Source of the DNA: Legionella cincinnatiensis
GTDB lineage: Bacteria; Pseudomonadota; Gammaproteobacteria; Legionellales; Legionellaceae
Assembly: GCF_900452415.1 (NCBI RefSeq)
Contig: NZ_UGNX01000001.1
Coordinates: 2,852,001-2,916,000, forward strand
Direction: 5' to 3'
DNA length: 64,000 bases
Below, one piece after another: positions 46,004 through 55,719 of this stretch (the first letter of the stretch is position 1; the number at the start of each line of letters is the position of its first letter). The notes beneath the pieces were generated by a model. It saw only the letters and a program-made list of their open reading frames with translations, was not told the DNA's origin and searched no databases. The position numbers were made by a program, and so were the translations under genes.

Positions 46004-47275
46004 ATGCGCTTTATTCTTGCACCAGGAAATCTTGCCAAATTCGATAACATACGTAAAGCTTATGAAACTGAAAAGCATGTTGATCTCAACGCAAAACCTT
46101 CGCTAATCGGCACACCTATTTTTTTTGGCGGAACTGATGTTGTTAGTAGAAACAAACAACTTTTATTTTTAGAAAAAGTGAATGCGATTCTTAAAATTCA
46201 CTTATTAAGTGAAGAGGAAATTAAAACGCCGCAACAACGTCAAGTTTATCTTATTGCAGCACGATTTTTTCTTGCAGCCTGTCTTTATGTACAATCTCAA
46301 ATTAGTAGTTCAAAAAGAAACTCTGCCCTATATCGAATCATCGAAGACTATTTAGGAATAACTGCTGAAAATTTCTTAGACGATGAAGATAAAGAAACAT
46401 GCTGTTTAACAGCAGAGCGACTTATTAAAACTCCTAGTGCTTTTGAGCATTCTAATGCAACATTACAGCAAAAAGGAATAACACCATTTACTGAAAAAGA
46501 ATGGGAACAATTCTCTACATTTTTAAAAGAAATGTGCCATAAAAAAGAAACCAAAGATCCATCTATAAATTTCCCGATCATCTCACTCACCCAACCTTTA
46601 TTCGGAGCAGCTTTTTCCTATGTTGGAGCAACTGTTGGTGTCGTATTGGCAGAAGGAGTAAGTAACTCCACTTCAGCAATCAGTCCACGTGTGCAATTAA
46701 CTGCCCTCGTTGGAAGTACTTTATTAGTTTTCAGTCCCGCAGGAACCACTGGAGTTGCTCTTTTCGCGCCTGTCATTGCGACTAAACTTCTTACCTCTTT
46801 TTGTACAATCAGCCTGGCTCATATTATGGGAAAAGCCGCAGGATATTTGGGACAAGGAGTGGGCATAGGAGTGGGACTTCCTTTTGATCTTGCTTATAAT
46901 CTACTGTGGTCTGTTTGTTCTTTGATTGGTCGTTACTACAGTAAGACACCACAATTTGCAGTTATAGATGGGATACGTATTGTAGATGGTGCTACAATCA
47001 TTGCTGGAATTCCTATTCAACTTGTTCCTGAAAATGCATTACCCTCTGGTTACACCAAAAAAACTCTTGAAATTACCGAAGAAGGTGAAATACGCATTGA
47101 GGGTGAAGAGATACAAAACACGCCCATGCAAATCCCTCCAGAAGTAATCGAGGAACTCAACAAACAAATAGTACTTTATACCTCAAACAAAGGGGGCACG
47201 GAAATAAAGCAATCGGGCAGTAAAGAACCCATAATCACTGAACCAGATGAACTTGAAGGCTTATCTCTAATTTAA
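46004..47275 (+). CDS. Unknown Legionella-type protein, effector candidate
   Basis: 423 residues after GGACGAGGGACATT. The first half is helical and soluble; the middle (about 185-300) has three to four hydrophobic Gly/Ala-rich segments (LFGAAFSYVGATVGVVLAEGV, AGYLGQGVGIGVGLPF) that could insert in membranes. The last 15 residues (KEPIITEPDELEGLSLI) are acidic with a hydrophobic end, like Dot/Icm signals. No family recognised. Divergent from the polysaccharide genes, convergent with secF. Confidence 0.65.
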   Translation: MRFILAPGNLAKFDNIRKAYETEKHVDLNAKPSLIGTPIFFGGTDVVSRNKQLLFLEKVNAILKIHLLSEEEIKTPQQRQVYLIAARFFLAACLYVQSQISSSKRNSALYRIIEDYLGITAENFLDDEDKETCCLTAERLIKTPSAFEHSNATLQQKGITPFTEKEWEQFSTFLKEMCHKKETKDPSINFPIISLTQPLFGAAFSYVGATVGVVLAEGVSNSTSAISPRVQLTALVGSTLLVFSPAGTTGVALFAPVIATKLLTSFCTISLAHIMGKAAGYLGQGVGIGVGLPFDLAYNLLWSVCSLIGRYYSKTPQFAVIDGIRIVDGATIIAGIPIQLVPENALPSGYTKKTLEITEEGEIRIEGEEIQNTPMQIPPEVIEELNKQIVLYTSNKGGTEIKQSGSKEPIITEPDELEGLSLI

Positions 47276-47279
47276 AATT

Positions 47280-47350
47280 AAAAAACAGTTAAATCATTAT
47301 AAACAAAGCGATATAAACAAGACGATGCTCTGAAGATTTAACTGTTTTTA
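47280..47350. terminator. Inverted repeat between convergent genes
   Basis: AAAAACAGTTAAAT (47281-47294) pairs with ATTTAACTGTTTTT (47337-47349) around a 42-base loop. T-rich ends on each strand make it a candidate two-way terminator for the 46004 gene and secF. Confidence 0.5.
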
Positions 47351-47412
47351 GCCTTAAGTGAATTCCATTACTAAAACCAGGCACTACGTTAAAACGTGCC
47401 CAGATTAGACAG

Positions 47413-48330
47413 TTAAGGTCGATTATCAACTTCTTTACGTTGGCTTGGGAGAAAATCTTTTCTATCGAGACCCATAGCTACCGCCAAAGCCCCTGCCACA
47501 TAGATGGAAGAATAAGTACCAATAAGAATACCGATTATCAATGCTAAAGAAAATCCATGTATAGCCTCGCCGCCATAAATAAATAAAGCAAGAACGACAA
47601 ACAGGGTCAACATAGAGGTCATAATAGTTCGTGACAGGGTTTGGTTAATCGAGATATTCATAATTTCAATAGAAGTAGCACGACGAATTTTAACAAAATT
47701 TTCACGTACCCTATCAAAAACTACAATCGTATCATTTAATGAATATCCAATTACTGCTAATAATCCAGCTAATGCCTTTAGATCAAATTCGACACCAAAA
47801 AGAGCAAAAATTCCCAATATTAAAACAGGATCATGCACAAGTGCAACAGCAGAACTCACCGCAAGCCTATACTCAAACCGCATCGCAATGTATATCATTG
47901 TCGCTAATAATGAAACCACAACCGCTAACGCGCCTTTAGTTGCTAGTTCCTGACCTACTTGGGGGCCAACAAATTCAACTCGTTGTTTGCTTGCCCCTGG
48001 CAAAGCAGTCATCACTTGATCAACCAAGCGTGCTTGTTCTTTATCTTCTCGTGGCGCAATACTAATTAACACATCTTTAGACGTACCATAACTGACAACC
48101 TGTGCTTCTTTAAATCCTGCTTTAGCCAGGTTTTCTCGAATTAAGGGTAAATCAGCAGCAGAAGAATAAGAAACTTCAATTTGAGTTCCACCCGTAAAAT
48201 CCAGTCCCCATTTCAAACCATGAATGGCCAAAGCACCAATAGAAAGAACAAAAATCAATATAGAGAATGTCGCCGTCCAACGACGAGCTCCCATAAAGTC
48301 CACGTTTGAATTTGGATTAAAAAATTCCAT
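47413..48330 (-). CDS. secF: Protein translocase subunit SecF
   Basis: 305 residues, six membrane segments: the first at FSILIFVLSIGALAIHG, then the FTGGTQIEVSY motif at the start of the periplasmic domain. The core LLAVIGYSLNDTIVVFDRVRENF (SecF signature) and the final LIIGILIGTYSSIYVAGALAV follow. It helps SecYEG complete protein export using the proton gradient. It follows secD by 13 bases; GAGG lies upstream of the start. Confidence 0.96.
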   Translation of the reverse strand: MEFFNPNSNVDFMGARRWTATFSILIFVLSIGALAIHGLKWGLDFTGGTQIEVSYSSAADLPLIRENLAKAGFKEAQVVSYGTSKDVLISIAPREDKEQARLVDQVMTALPGASKQRVEFVGPQVGQELATKGALAVVVSLLATMIYIAMRFEYRLAVSSAVALVHDPVLILGIFALFGVEFDLKALAGLLAVIGYSLNDTIVVFDRVRENFVKIRRATSIEIMNISINQTLSRTIMTSMLTLFVVLALFIYGGEAIHGFSLALIIGILIGTYSSIYVAGALAVAMGLDRKDFLPSQRKEVDNRP

Positions 48331-48343
48331 CTGCGCCTCGTCT

Positions 48344-50200
48344 TTAAATACCTATAGATAGTTTTTTTACGGTTCTACCACCATAATACCAATTTACAAT
48401 GCCACGGGTATAAGTAATCCCTGTGAGCATGGAGGTTAATAATCCTAATGAAAGGGTTACCGCAAATCCACGCACAGGCCCCGTACCTACTGCAAAAAGA
48501 ATAATTGCCACAATTAAGGTAGTTATGTTCGCGTCAAGAATGGTTGCAAAAGCACGTTCATATCCAGCATAAATTGCTGCTTGCGGTGACAAACCATGTC
48601 GCAATTCCTCACGGATACGTTCATAAATCAACACATTCGCATCTACAGCCATACCTACCGTCAATACAATTCCAGCAATACCTGGAAGAGTAAGGGTTGC
48701 ATCAATTACAGATAATAAGGCACACAGCAACACCAGATTAAGTAATAAAGCAACATCCGCAATGAACCCAAAAAACCGGTAATAGAACAACATCAAAATT
48801 AAAATTAAGCCCATGCCTACTTCCAGAGAAATGATGCCTCTGCGAATATTTTCTTTTCCTAAAGTTGGGCCCACAGTACGCTCTTCTATAGGATAAATTG
48901 CTGCTGGTAAAGCTCCCGCTCTTAACAGTAAAGCCAAATTGCTTGCTTCTTTAGAATCAGCAAGTCCTGTAATTTGAAAATTATTACCTAAAGCATTTTG
49001 AATTACTGGAGCGCTAATGACACGCTCTTCACGATGGGTGATTCTTTTTTCAACTCCATTTACGCTTTGTATGCTGTTTTTAGTTTCAACATACACAATG
49101 GCCATACGTTTACCAATATTCTCACGAGTAACTTTAGTAAACAAACTTTCACCACCCCCGCCAAGTTGTATTTGTACTGCTGGAGTTGCCGTTTGTTGAT
49201 CATAGCTAGAAACCGCAGAAGTGATTGAATCACCACTTAAAACTACTTGTCTCTTTAATAAGATAGGATATCCATCCATCATCAACAATTTATCATTGAC
49301 CGGAACAACTCCAGTTTGTTTGGCAATTTGGGGATCATTATCTTGATCTACTAAATAAAATTGTAGGGTTGCAGTACCTCCAAGAATTTGCTTCGCACGC
49401 GCTGCATCCTGAATTCCCGGTAAATCCACAGCAACACGAGTCGCCCCTTGTTGTTGGACTACGGCTTCACCAACTCCTAGTTCATTCACTCTATTACGTA
49501 AGATACTCATTGTTTGTTCAATAGTATTTTGTCGCATAGTATTTAATTCAGTAGGAGAAACTGATGCCATAATTCCATTATTTGTCTTATTTTTTACAAA
49601 GATAAGATCAGGTATTTTTTCTTTCAAACCTACAAAAGCATTACTCGTAGATTCAGCATCACGGAAACGTAAATCAACACCTTTATCAGGTACAAAACGT
49701 ATGCCTGTATAACGAATACCAAGCTCACGTAACTCCTGACTGATATTTTTCATGATTCCTTCATAACGGCGACTAATCACACTTTCCACATCAACTTCGA
49801 GTAAAAAGTGCACTCCTCCTCTAAGATCCAGACCTTGTTTCATTGGTGCAGCATGAATTGCATCCAACCATCCTGGAGTAGAAGGTGCTAAATTTAAAGC
49901 CACTGTGTACTGGGATCCTAAAGCATTTTTAATAGTGTCACGAGCTAATAATTGAGCATCAGTAGAGGAAAAAACCACTTCAACACCTTCGTTTTGAACA
50001 ACAAGGGAGGTATAGTGCAGCTTATCCTTATTTAAGATATTTTCTACCTGATTTTTTAATTCATCATAATCTACTGGTGTTTCAGATGATATTTGCACCA
50101 CAGGATTTTCTGTATACAAATTAGGTATGGCGTAAACTAACCCAACGACTGCAATAACGATGAGCATCAGGTTTTTCCATAAAGGATATTTATTTTGCAT
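48344..50200 (-). CDS. secD: Protein translocase subunit SecD
   Basis: 618 residues, the proteobacterial long form. N-terminal membrane anchor, DLRGGVHFLLEVD motif, large periplasmic P1 domain with RVNELGVGEAVVQQQG, then five membrane helices with GMAVDANVLIYERIREEL. Partner of SecF in the operon yajC-secD-secF. Confidence 0.96.
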   Translation of the reverse strand: MQNKYPLWKNLMLIVIAVVGLVYAIPNLYTENPVVQISSETPVDYDELKNQVENILNKDKLHYTSLVVQNEGVEVVFSSTDAQLLARDTIKNALGSQYTVALNLAPSTPGWLDAIHAAPMKQGLDLRGGVHFLLEVDVESVISRRYEGIMKNISQELRELGIRYTGIRFVPDKGVDLRFRDAESTSNAFVGLKEKIPDLIFVKNKTNNGIMASVSPTELNTMRQNTIEQTMSILRNRVNELGVGEAVVQQQGATRVAVDLPGIQDAARAKQILGGTATLQFYLVDQDNDPQIAKQTGVVPVNDKLLMMDGYPILLKRQVVLSGDSITSAVSSYDQQTATPAVQIQLGGGGESLFTKVTRENIGKRMAIVYVETKNSIQSVNGVEKRITHREERVISAPVIQNALGNNFQITGLADSKEASNLALLLRAGALPAAIYPIEERTVGPTLGKENIRRGIISLEVGMGLILILMLFYYRFFGFIADVALLLNLVLLCALLSVIDATLTLPGIAGIVLTVGMAVDANVLIYERIREELRHGLSPQAAIYAGYERAFATILDANITTLIVAIILFAVGTGPVRGFAVTLSLGLLTSMLTGITYTRGIVNWYYGGRTVKKLSIGI

Positions 50201-50221
50201 TTTCCGTGTACCTATGACTTT

Positions 50222-50557
50222 TTAAAGAGATTTTAAAGTACCTTTTGGCAATACAGCACTCACCGCGCCTCTTTGTAAATTAATCTCCACACCTTCTACA
50301 AGACTGATTTTAATGTATTGCTCATCTAAACTAACTACTTTAGCTAGTATTCCCCCTGAAGTGATGATTTCATCACCTTTTTTTAACTTACCTATTAAAT
50401 CACGATGCTCTTTTGCTCTTTTGTTTTGTGGTCTAATGAGCATAAAGTAAAACAACACAAAAATAGCGGCGATCATGATGAGTGAAAAAGTTCCATCTGC
50501 TTGAGGTGCTGATGTAGTCCCCGCGGCAGCCATAGCATCGCTAATAAAAAAACTCAT
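50222..50557 (-). CDS. yajC: Preprotein translocase accessory subunit YajC
   Basis: 111 residues: one membrane helix (FSLIMIAAIFVLFYFMLIRPQNKRAKEH, the family signature), then a small soluble beta domain (LKKGDEIITSGGILAKVVSLD). First gene of yajC-secD-secF; AAGGAG upstream. The usual upstream neighbour tgt is not here; a multicopper oxidase gene is divergent. Confidence 0.95.
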   Translation of the reverse strand: MSFFISDAMAAAGTTSAPQADGTFSLIMIAAIFVLFYFMLIRPQNKRAKEHRDLIGKLKKGDEIITSGGILAKVVSLDEQYIKISLVEGVEINLQRGAVSAVLPKGTLKSL

Positions 50558-50715
50558 ACTATCTCCTTTAATCTACGATTGATAATCGCGTGACATCATA
50601 TAGCGAATTGCTCTTAAGGTAAATGAATCAAAGTGGAAATTAAAACAGTTTTTCATAATATTGCCTCCCATTTTCTAAGCTATAATTTCCAATAACAGTT
50701 TAAAAAGGGATATAA

Positions 50716-52194
50716 ATGAACAATCTGATGCTTGTTCTTCTGTTATCTATAATGAGCTACCCTATATCTGGGTATACATTAGCCGAAAAAAATCTTGAAC
50801 TTTCAAAGCACCCCACTCTTCTTATCATAAAAAAAATTCCTCTAGTTATTCATGGAAAAAAAACTGAAGTATTTAAAATTGAACAACCAGATGGAACTTG
50901 GGGTTATAAAGGAATAAAAGGCCAATACTTTGATGCAATAGTTAAAAATACGACCAATCATCCCACAGTCGTTCATTGGCATGGATTAATTCTACCTAAC
51001 GCGGAAGATGGTGTGCCTTATGTAACACAGCTACCAATCCCACCTCAGGGAGAGTATCACTATCGTTTTAAATTAAATCAGTCAGGAACTTATTGGATGC
51101 ATTCTCATTTTGACTTACAAGTCCAGCGCTTTCTTTCTGCTCCATTTATCATCTATGAACCACATGAAAAAAATAATAAAAATGATGTGATTTTATTTCT
51201 CAGTGACTTTAGCTATAAAAAACCAGAAGCTATCTTATATGAATTAAAACATAAAGGAACTGCATCTTTAAAAAAGAGAGGGGATCAAAAATCAGAAATG
51301 GATGCAATGACGATGAAAAAAAAGATGTCCAAAACGTCAAAGCCTGATTTAAATGATGTAACTTATGATGCTTTTTTAACAAATTATCATAGTCTTTCCA
51401 ATCCAGAAATACTCCCAGTCCATAGTGGGGAAGTGGTTCGTCTGCGTATTATTGACGGTGCAGCAATGACTAATTTTTTTATCAACCTGGGAAAACTTAA
51501 AGGCAAAGCAATCGCTGTTGATGGACAACCTATTAAAGAAATATTTGGAAATCAATTTCAGCTTGCTATAGGACAGCGTATTGATATCCTCATTAAAATT
51601 CCTAAAGGCGAAGGAGCATACCCTATTTTGGCTCAAGGAGCAGGAACCCAAATGCAAACGGGTTTAATCTTGGCTACTCCAAATGCCCCCAAAATATCAG
51701 TGTCCGAAAAAGCAGCCACAATTGCTGGTGGACTTAATAACGAGCAAGAATTCAAAAGCCACGCCTTGTCCCCTCTCCCTGTAAAACAACCCATGCAAAC
51801 ACTGACTGTCACTTTAGAAGGTGATATGATGAATTATGTTTGGAAAATGAACAATCAAGCTTGGCCTAATATTACTCCATTAAGTGTTGATAAAAATAAA
51901 AGAACAGAAATAGTTTTAATCAATAAAACGGGAATGCCCCACCCAATGCATCTACATGGTCATTTTTTCGAAGTTACAGAAATTGATGGTAAAGTACTTA
52001 AAAACGGGCCCATGCGAGATACTGTTTTAGTTTTGCCTCATTCTACAATTAAAATACAATTTGATACCAATAACCCCGGAAATTGGATGTTTCACTGCCA
52101 TATGCTCTATCATGAAGCGACTGGAATGATGACTTTTATTAATTATAAGGGTGTAAAAATACCAGACTTTAAGAAAGATGCTTTTCATCGATGA
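50716..52194 (+). CDS. Periplasmic multicopper oxidase
   Basis: 492 residues with a signal peptide (MNNLMLVLLLSIMSYPISGYTLA). All four copper motifs are present: HWHGL, WMHSHFDLQ, HPMHLHGHFFEV and WMFHCHMLYHEATGMM. The HCH...H...M pattern with the Met ligand marks a type 1 site. It oxidises substrates such as Fe(II), Cu(I) or phenolics while reducing oxygen. A Legionella enzyme of this kind, mcoL, is known to matter for iron use; whether this is the orthologue needs a comparison. Single gene, divergent from yajC. Confidence 0.9.
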   Translation: MNNLMLVLLLSIMSYPISGYTLAEKNLELSKHPTLLIIKKIPLVIHGKKTEVFKIEQPDGTWGYKGIKGQYFDAIVKNTTNHPTVVHWHGLILPNAEDGVPYVTQLPIPPQGEYHYRFKLNQSGTYWMHSHFDLQVQRFLSAPFIIYEPHEKNNKNDVILFLSDFSYKKPEAILYELKHKGTASLKKRGDQKSEMDAMTMKKKMSKTSKPDLNDVTYDAFLTNYHSLSNPEILPVHSGEVVRLRIIDGAAMTNFFINLGKLKGKAIAVDGQPIKEIFGNQFQLAIGQRIDILIKIPKGEGAYPILAQGAGTQMQTGLILATPNAPKISVSEKAATIAGGLNNEQEFKSHALSPLPVKQPMQTLTVTLEGDMMNYVWKMNNQAWPNITPLSVDKNKRTEIVLINKTGMPHPMHLHGHFFEVTEIDGKVLKNGPMRDTVLVLPHSTIKIQFDTNNPGNWMFHCHMLYHEATGMMTFINYKGVKIPDFKKDAFHR

Positions 52195-52233
52195 AAGCCT
52201 TCGAATAATATAACTTCATCTTTTACATCCCTC

Positions 52234-53310
52234 TCATCTCGATAATGAATTGACTCCATGAGCTAAATGATAAACGGTACGAAACCCAGCCTCTTTTAAT
52301 AAGATTACAGCTCGCTGGCTTCTGCGACCAGACTGGCAATAAATAAGGATAGGCTCTAAAGGATTAAGTTCATGCAGACGCATAGGCAACTGAGCCAAAG
52401 GAATTAATTTCCCTCCTAAATTTTTATCGCTGTGTTCCTCTGCTGTTCGAACATCCAGCAATAATATCCCTGGATTTGCTTCTAAAAAATCGGATAAAGC
52501 TTCTCCTGAGACTGTATATTCATGATTCGACTCAGTACACAATCCAAAATCACGTTCATTTAGAGTCTGCCCATAGACACAAAACGGACACTCTTCATTT
52601 TTAGTGAGTTGAATATTTTTTATATCCATGGTTAGAAAATCGATACATAATAATCGATTTAATAGTGAAACCCCGCTAGCAGTAATCCACTTAATTATTT
52701 CTGTTGCTTGCAAAATACCTAATAGCCCAGGAAGAGTACCTAAAACACCACCATTCTGACAATTTGTACCCGTATCAGGAATAACTGGAAATAAACAATG
52801 TAAACATGGATTTTGTTTTCCATAAAATAAAGAACAATGCCCCTGGAACTGATAAGCACTCGCATAAACATAAGGTTTTACAAGATGATAGCAAGTATCG
52901 TGGACTAGATAGCGCGTATAAAAATTATCGGAACAGTCAGCGACAAGATCGTATTGAGCAATAATTTCTTCGGCATTATCTGCAGTTAAACGAAATGTAT
53001 AAGAATGTATCTTAATATTTGAATTTAACGCTTGTAATTTCATTTTTGCAACAACAGCTTTTGCCTTGCAAATATCCTTTTCTTGATAAAGAATTTGGCG
53101 ATGCAGATTACTTTCCTCAATAAGATCATCATCGATAATCCCTATAGTCCCAACCCCTGCACCAGCAAGATAAGTCAGTAAAGTAACTCCTATTCCTCCA
53201 GCACCTACACACAATACTCTTGCATTTTGCAGGTTTTCTTGCCCAAGAATACCTATTTCTTCTAATTTAATTTGCTGAGTATATCGTTTTAGCTCAGGTA
53301 AAAAAGACAT
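52234..53310 (-). CDS. ThiF/MoeB-type adenylyltransferase fused to rhodanese
   Basis: 358 residues. The E1-like half has VGAGGIGVTLLTYLAGAGVGTIGIIDDD (ATP site) and NLHRQILY, with CHYL and CPFC zinc cysteines (CLHC near 170, CPFC near 243). The C-terminal rhodanese ends in LIYCQSGRRSQRAVILL, active Cys in CQSGRRS. It adenylates the GG tail of a ThiS or MoaD carrier and can pass sulfur to it. With thiS 6 kb away and no separate thiF in the thi operon, it is a good candidate ThiF. A role in molybdopterin is the alternative. Confidence 0.87.
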   Translation of the reverse strand: MSFLPELKRYTQQIKLEEIGILGQENLQNARVLCVGAGGIGVTLLTYLAGAGVGTIGIIDDDLIEESNLHRQILYQEKDICKAKAVVAKMKLQALNSNIKIHSYTFRLTADNAEEIIAQYDLVADCSDNFYTRYLVHDTCYHLVKPYVYASAYQFQGHCSLFYGKQNPCLHCLFPVIPDTGTNCQNGGVLGTLPGLLGILQATEIIKWITASGVSLLNRLLCIDFLTMDIKNIQLTKNEECPFCVYGQTLNERDFGLCTESNHEYTVSGEALSDFLEANPGILLLDVRTAEEHSDKNLGGKLIPLAQLPMRLHELNPLEPILIYCQSGRRSQRAVILLKEAGFRTVYHLAHGVNSLSR

Positions 53311-53512
53311 TTTAGTTCCTCTTAACGTAGGATAAATAGTTTAACAACAGTGAGAAAATCATAAAACAGAATAAAAGATCAATTTTTAAATTTAAGAAAG
53401 GCCGTACTAATAGGTTTATACTAACTATAATAAACAACATAAATTTATTTACAGATCCGTTGGAGAGCTTTAACATTTTAGTTTTTCCAATACTGATTGG
53501 AAACGGGGAGAA

Positions 53513-54634
53513 ATGAGAGTATTAGTCACAGGAGCTCGTGCTCCAGCAAGTATGGATATCATCCGAACTCTGATTCGAGAAGGTCATGAAGTATACAGTG
53601 CAGACAGTATGAACTTTCCCTTGGGTCGTTTTGTCACAGGTATTAAGAAACATCTGACTTTCCCAAAACCTAATCGAGGCTTAGATGCTTTTTTAAAAAC
53701 ACTCAAGAGTTTATTGATTGAGTATCAAATTGATTGGTTGATCCCCACATGCGAAGAAATTTTCTTTATTAGCCAAGGCCATGAAGAATTATCCAAACAT
53801 GCTCAATTATTTTGTGAACCCTTTCACAGACTCAATCCATTGCATAACAAATACGACTTCAATCAACTTGCATTACAATATGGACTTAACGCACCAGAAA
53901 GCTGGTTATTACGTACTGAAGAAGATAAAAAACACATTCCATCAAATACGAATATTGTTTTAAAACCTATATTCTCACGTTTTGGGGAACATGTGATTCT
54001 TAAACCCAATCAACAAGTGATTGATGCATTAGTTTTGGATGTGCCTTATTTAGCCCAACGCTTCATTACAGGCAAAGAATATTGTGCCTATGCTATAGCG
54101 CATGAAGGAAAGGTATTAATCCACTCGTGTTACCATCCCAAATATACCGCAGGCCCCGCTGCTGGAATTTATTTTGAACCTGCGGATCCGGAGCCTATTC
54201 AACAATTCATTGAGATATTTTGTAAGCAATATCAATTCAGTGGGCAAATTGCCTTCGATTTTATCTTGGATGAAAATAAAGCCTTTGTTTTGGAATGTAA
54301 TCCAAGAACAACGAGTGGCTTTCATTTGGTTGCTCCCTACCTCAATTGGTTACAAATTTGGGATAGAAAAAAGCAAAATTACCAAGTAACCGAACAAGCA
54401 TTAATGCTTGGACTTGGAATGATGATGCATGGATTGCCTTATTTACGTGAAGATCCCAAACGATTTATTGCTGACTATCGTGCAGCAAAAGATATACTAA
54501 ATGATCCGGCCTATCCTTGGTTAGAACTTAAAAGCATGATGACCTTGTTTAATATTGTTTTTCGTATGGTGAAAGAAAGAAAAAGCTTTCACGGTGCCTC
54601 TACAGATGACATTGAATTTAATGGGTATTTATGA
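53513..54634 (+). CDS. ATP-grasp ligase (first gene of coupled three-gene operon)
   Basis: 373 residues. A Rossmann-like start (MRVLVTGARAPASMDIIRTLIREGHEVYSAD) and an ATP-grasp domain follow: KYDFNQLALQYGLNAPESW, the lysine strand NIVLKPIFSRFG, and the metal-binding FDFILDENKAFVLECNPRTTSGFHL. It is like the carboxylate-amine ligases of the carbamoyl-phosphate-synthase-like group, which join a carboxylate to an amine via acyl-phosphate. GGGGAG precedes the ATG. Its stop overlaps the next start by 4 bases. Substrate unknown. Confidence 0.85.
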   Translation: MRVLVTGARAPASMDIIRTLIREGHEVYSADSMNFPLGRFVTGIKKHLTFPKPNRGLDAFLKTLKSLLIEYQIDWLIPTCEEIFFISQGHEELSKHAQLFCEPFHRLNPLHNKYDFNQLALQYGLNAPESWLLRTEEDKKHIPSNTNIVLKPIFSRFGEHVILKPNQQVIDALVLDVPYLAQRFITGKEYCAYAIAHEGKVLIHSCYHPKYTAGPAAGIYFEPADPEPIQQFIEIFCKQYQFSGQIAFDFILDENKAFVLECNPRTTSGFHLVAPYLNWLQIWDRKKQNYQVTEQALMLGLGMMMHGLPYLREDPKRFIADYRAAKDILNDPAYPWLELKSMMTLFNIVFRMVKERKSFHGASTDDIEFNGYL

Positions 54635-55719
54635 ACTTTAATGAAAAAAGTCAAAAATACAGTGAACCTTTTATCCAAGGTCCCACCCAAAAATGGATGC
54701 TCAACGTAGAGTCCCACATGTCTTCTTTAAACATCGGTGGCTTTATCTTTCCTGTGACCGTCAATAATCAGGAATATCATTCTTCATACGTCTGCTCTCC
54801 ATACAATGCCCTAGTCACTTATGGACAAGATGAGCTGTTTAAAATTAAAAATTATCCTTTACGATTGGTTTTAAACGGACTCATGAAAGCTCTAGGTGGT
54901 TTTTTGAGAGCAGTGCATATTAATCAAAATGTATGCATCAATAATTTTTACTTGTCGACCAATCCCTACCCTGATTGGAAAGGTGAAGGGGCAGAGGATG
55001 CCTTAAAGAGCTTATCTGTGCGTTACCCACATCATGCGATCATGTATCGTTCGCTCAATGAACATACGAATAAAGAACTTATTGAACATTTGCGTCAGTT
55101 GAATTTCTTTTTTGTAGCCTCACGTCAAGTTTATATTTTTGATAATAAACTCTGCCTGTTCAAACAACGCAACAACACGCAAAACGATCGTAGAGCTTTA
55201 GCTAAGGGAGAGTTTACGCTCGTGACGCACGAACAGATTTCAGAACAGGATTATCCTGTCATTGTGCATCTGTATAATCTTTTGTATTTGAAAAAATACT
55301 CTCAACATAATCCTCAATTTAGCGAACGTTTAATTGCCTATTGGCATAAAAACAAGTTGCTGACTTTTTTTGGTCTCAGGGATAAAAAAGGTGTGCTCCA
55401 AGGAATTATGGGAATATTTGATAGTGAAACAGTAATCACAGCACCGCTGGTTGGATACAACACTCATCTTCCTAATCAATGTGCCCTATACCGCATGCTG
55501 ATATACTTAGTTTTGGATTATACCGATAAAAAAAGCATTTGCCTGAATTTAAGCTCCGGGGCTTCGGGTTTTAAGCGTTTACGTGGAGGTCAGCCTTTTA
55601 TTGAATATTCTGCAGTGTACACCAAACATTTGCCTCTTTATCGACGTATCGCATGGAGAATAATTCAAAGTTTACTCAATAACTTGTTGATCTCCATTTT
55701 GAAAAGGTATCAATTATGA
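54631..55719 (+). CDS. GNAT/FemAB-like acyltransferase (second gene of operon)
   Basis: 362 residues, overlapping neighbours by 4 bases on each side. The C-terminal half (HLYNLLYLKKYSQHNPQFS..., LTFFGLRDKKGVLQGIMGIF, NLSSGASGFKRLRGGQPFIEYSAVY) has the layout of a GNAT-like or FemAB-like fold that transfers an acyl or aminoacyl group; NLSSGASGFKRLRGG is the acceptor-side helix. No signal peptide. I cannot name the donor or acceptor. Called by fold impression only. Confidence 0.6.
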   Translation: MNFNEKSQKYSEPFIQGPTQKWMLNVESHMSSLNIGGFIFPVTVNNQEYHSSYVCSPYNALVTYGQDELFKIKNYPLRLVLNGLMKALGGFLRAVHINQNVCINNFYLSTNPYPDWKGEGAEDALKSLSVRYPHHAIMYRSLNEHTNKELIEHLRQLNFFFVASRQVYIFDNKLCLFKQRNNTQNDRRALAKGEFTLVTHEQISEQDYPVIVHLYNLLYLKKYSQHNPQFSERLIAYWHKNKLLTFFGLRDKKGVLQGIMGIFDSETVITAPLVGYNTHLPNQCALYRMLIYLVLDYTDKKSICLNLSSGASGFKRLRGGQPFIEYSAVYTKHLPLYRRIAWRIIQSLLNNLLISILKRYQL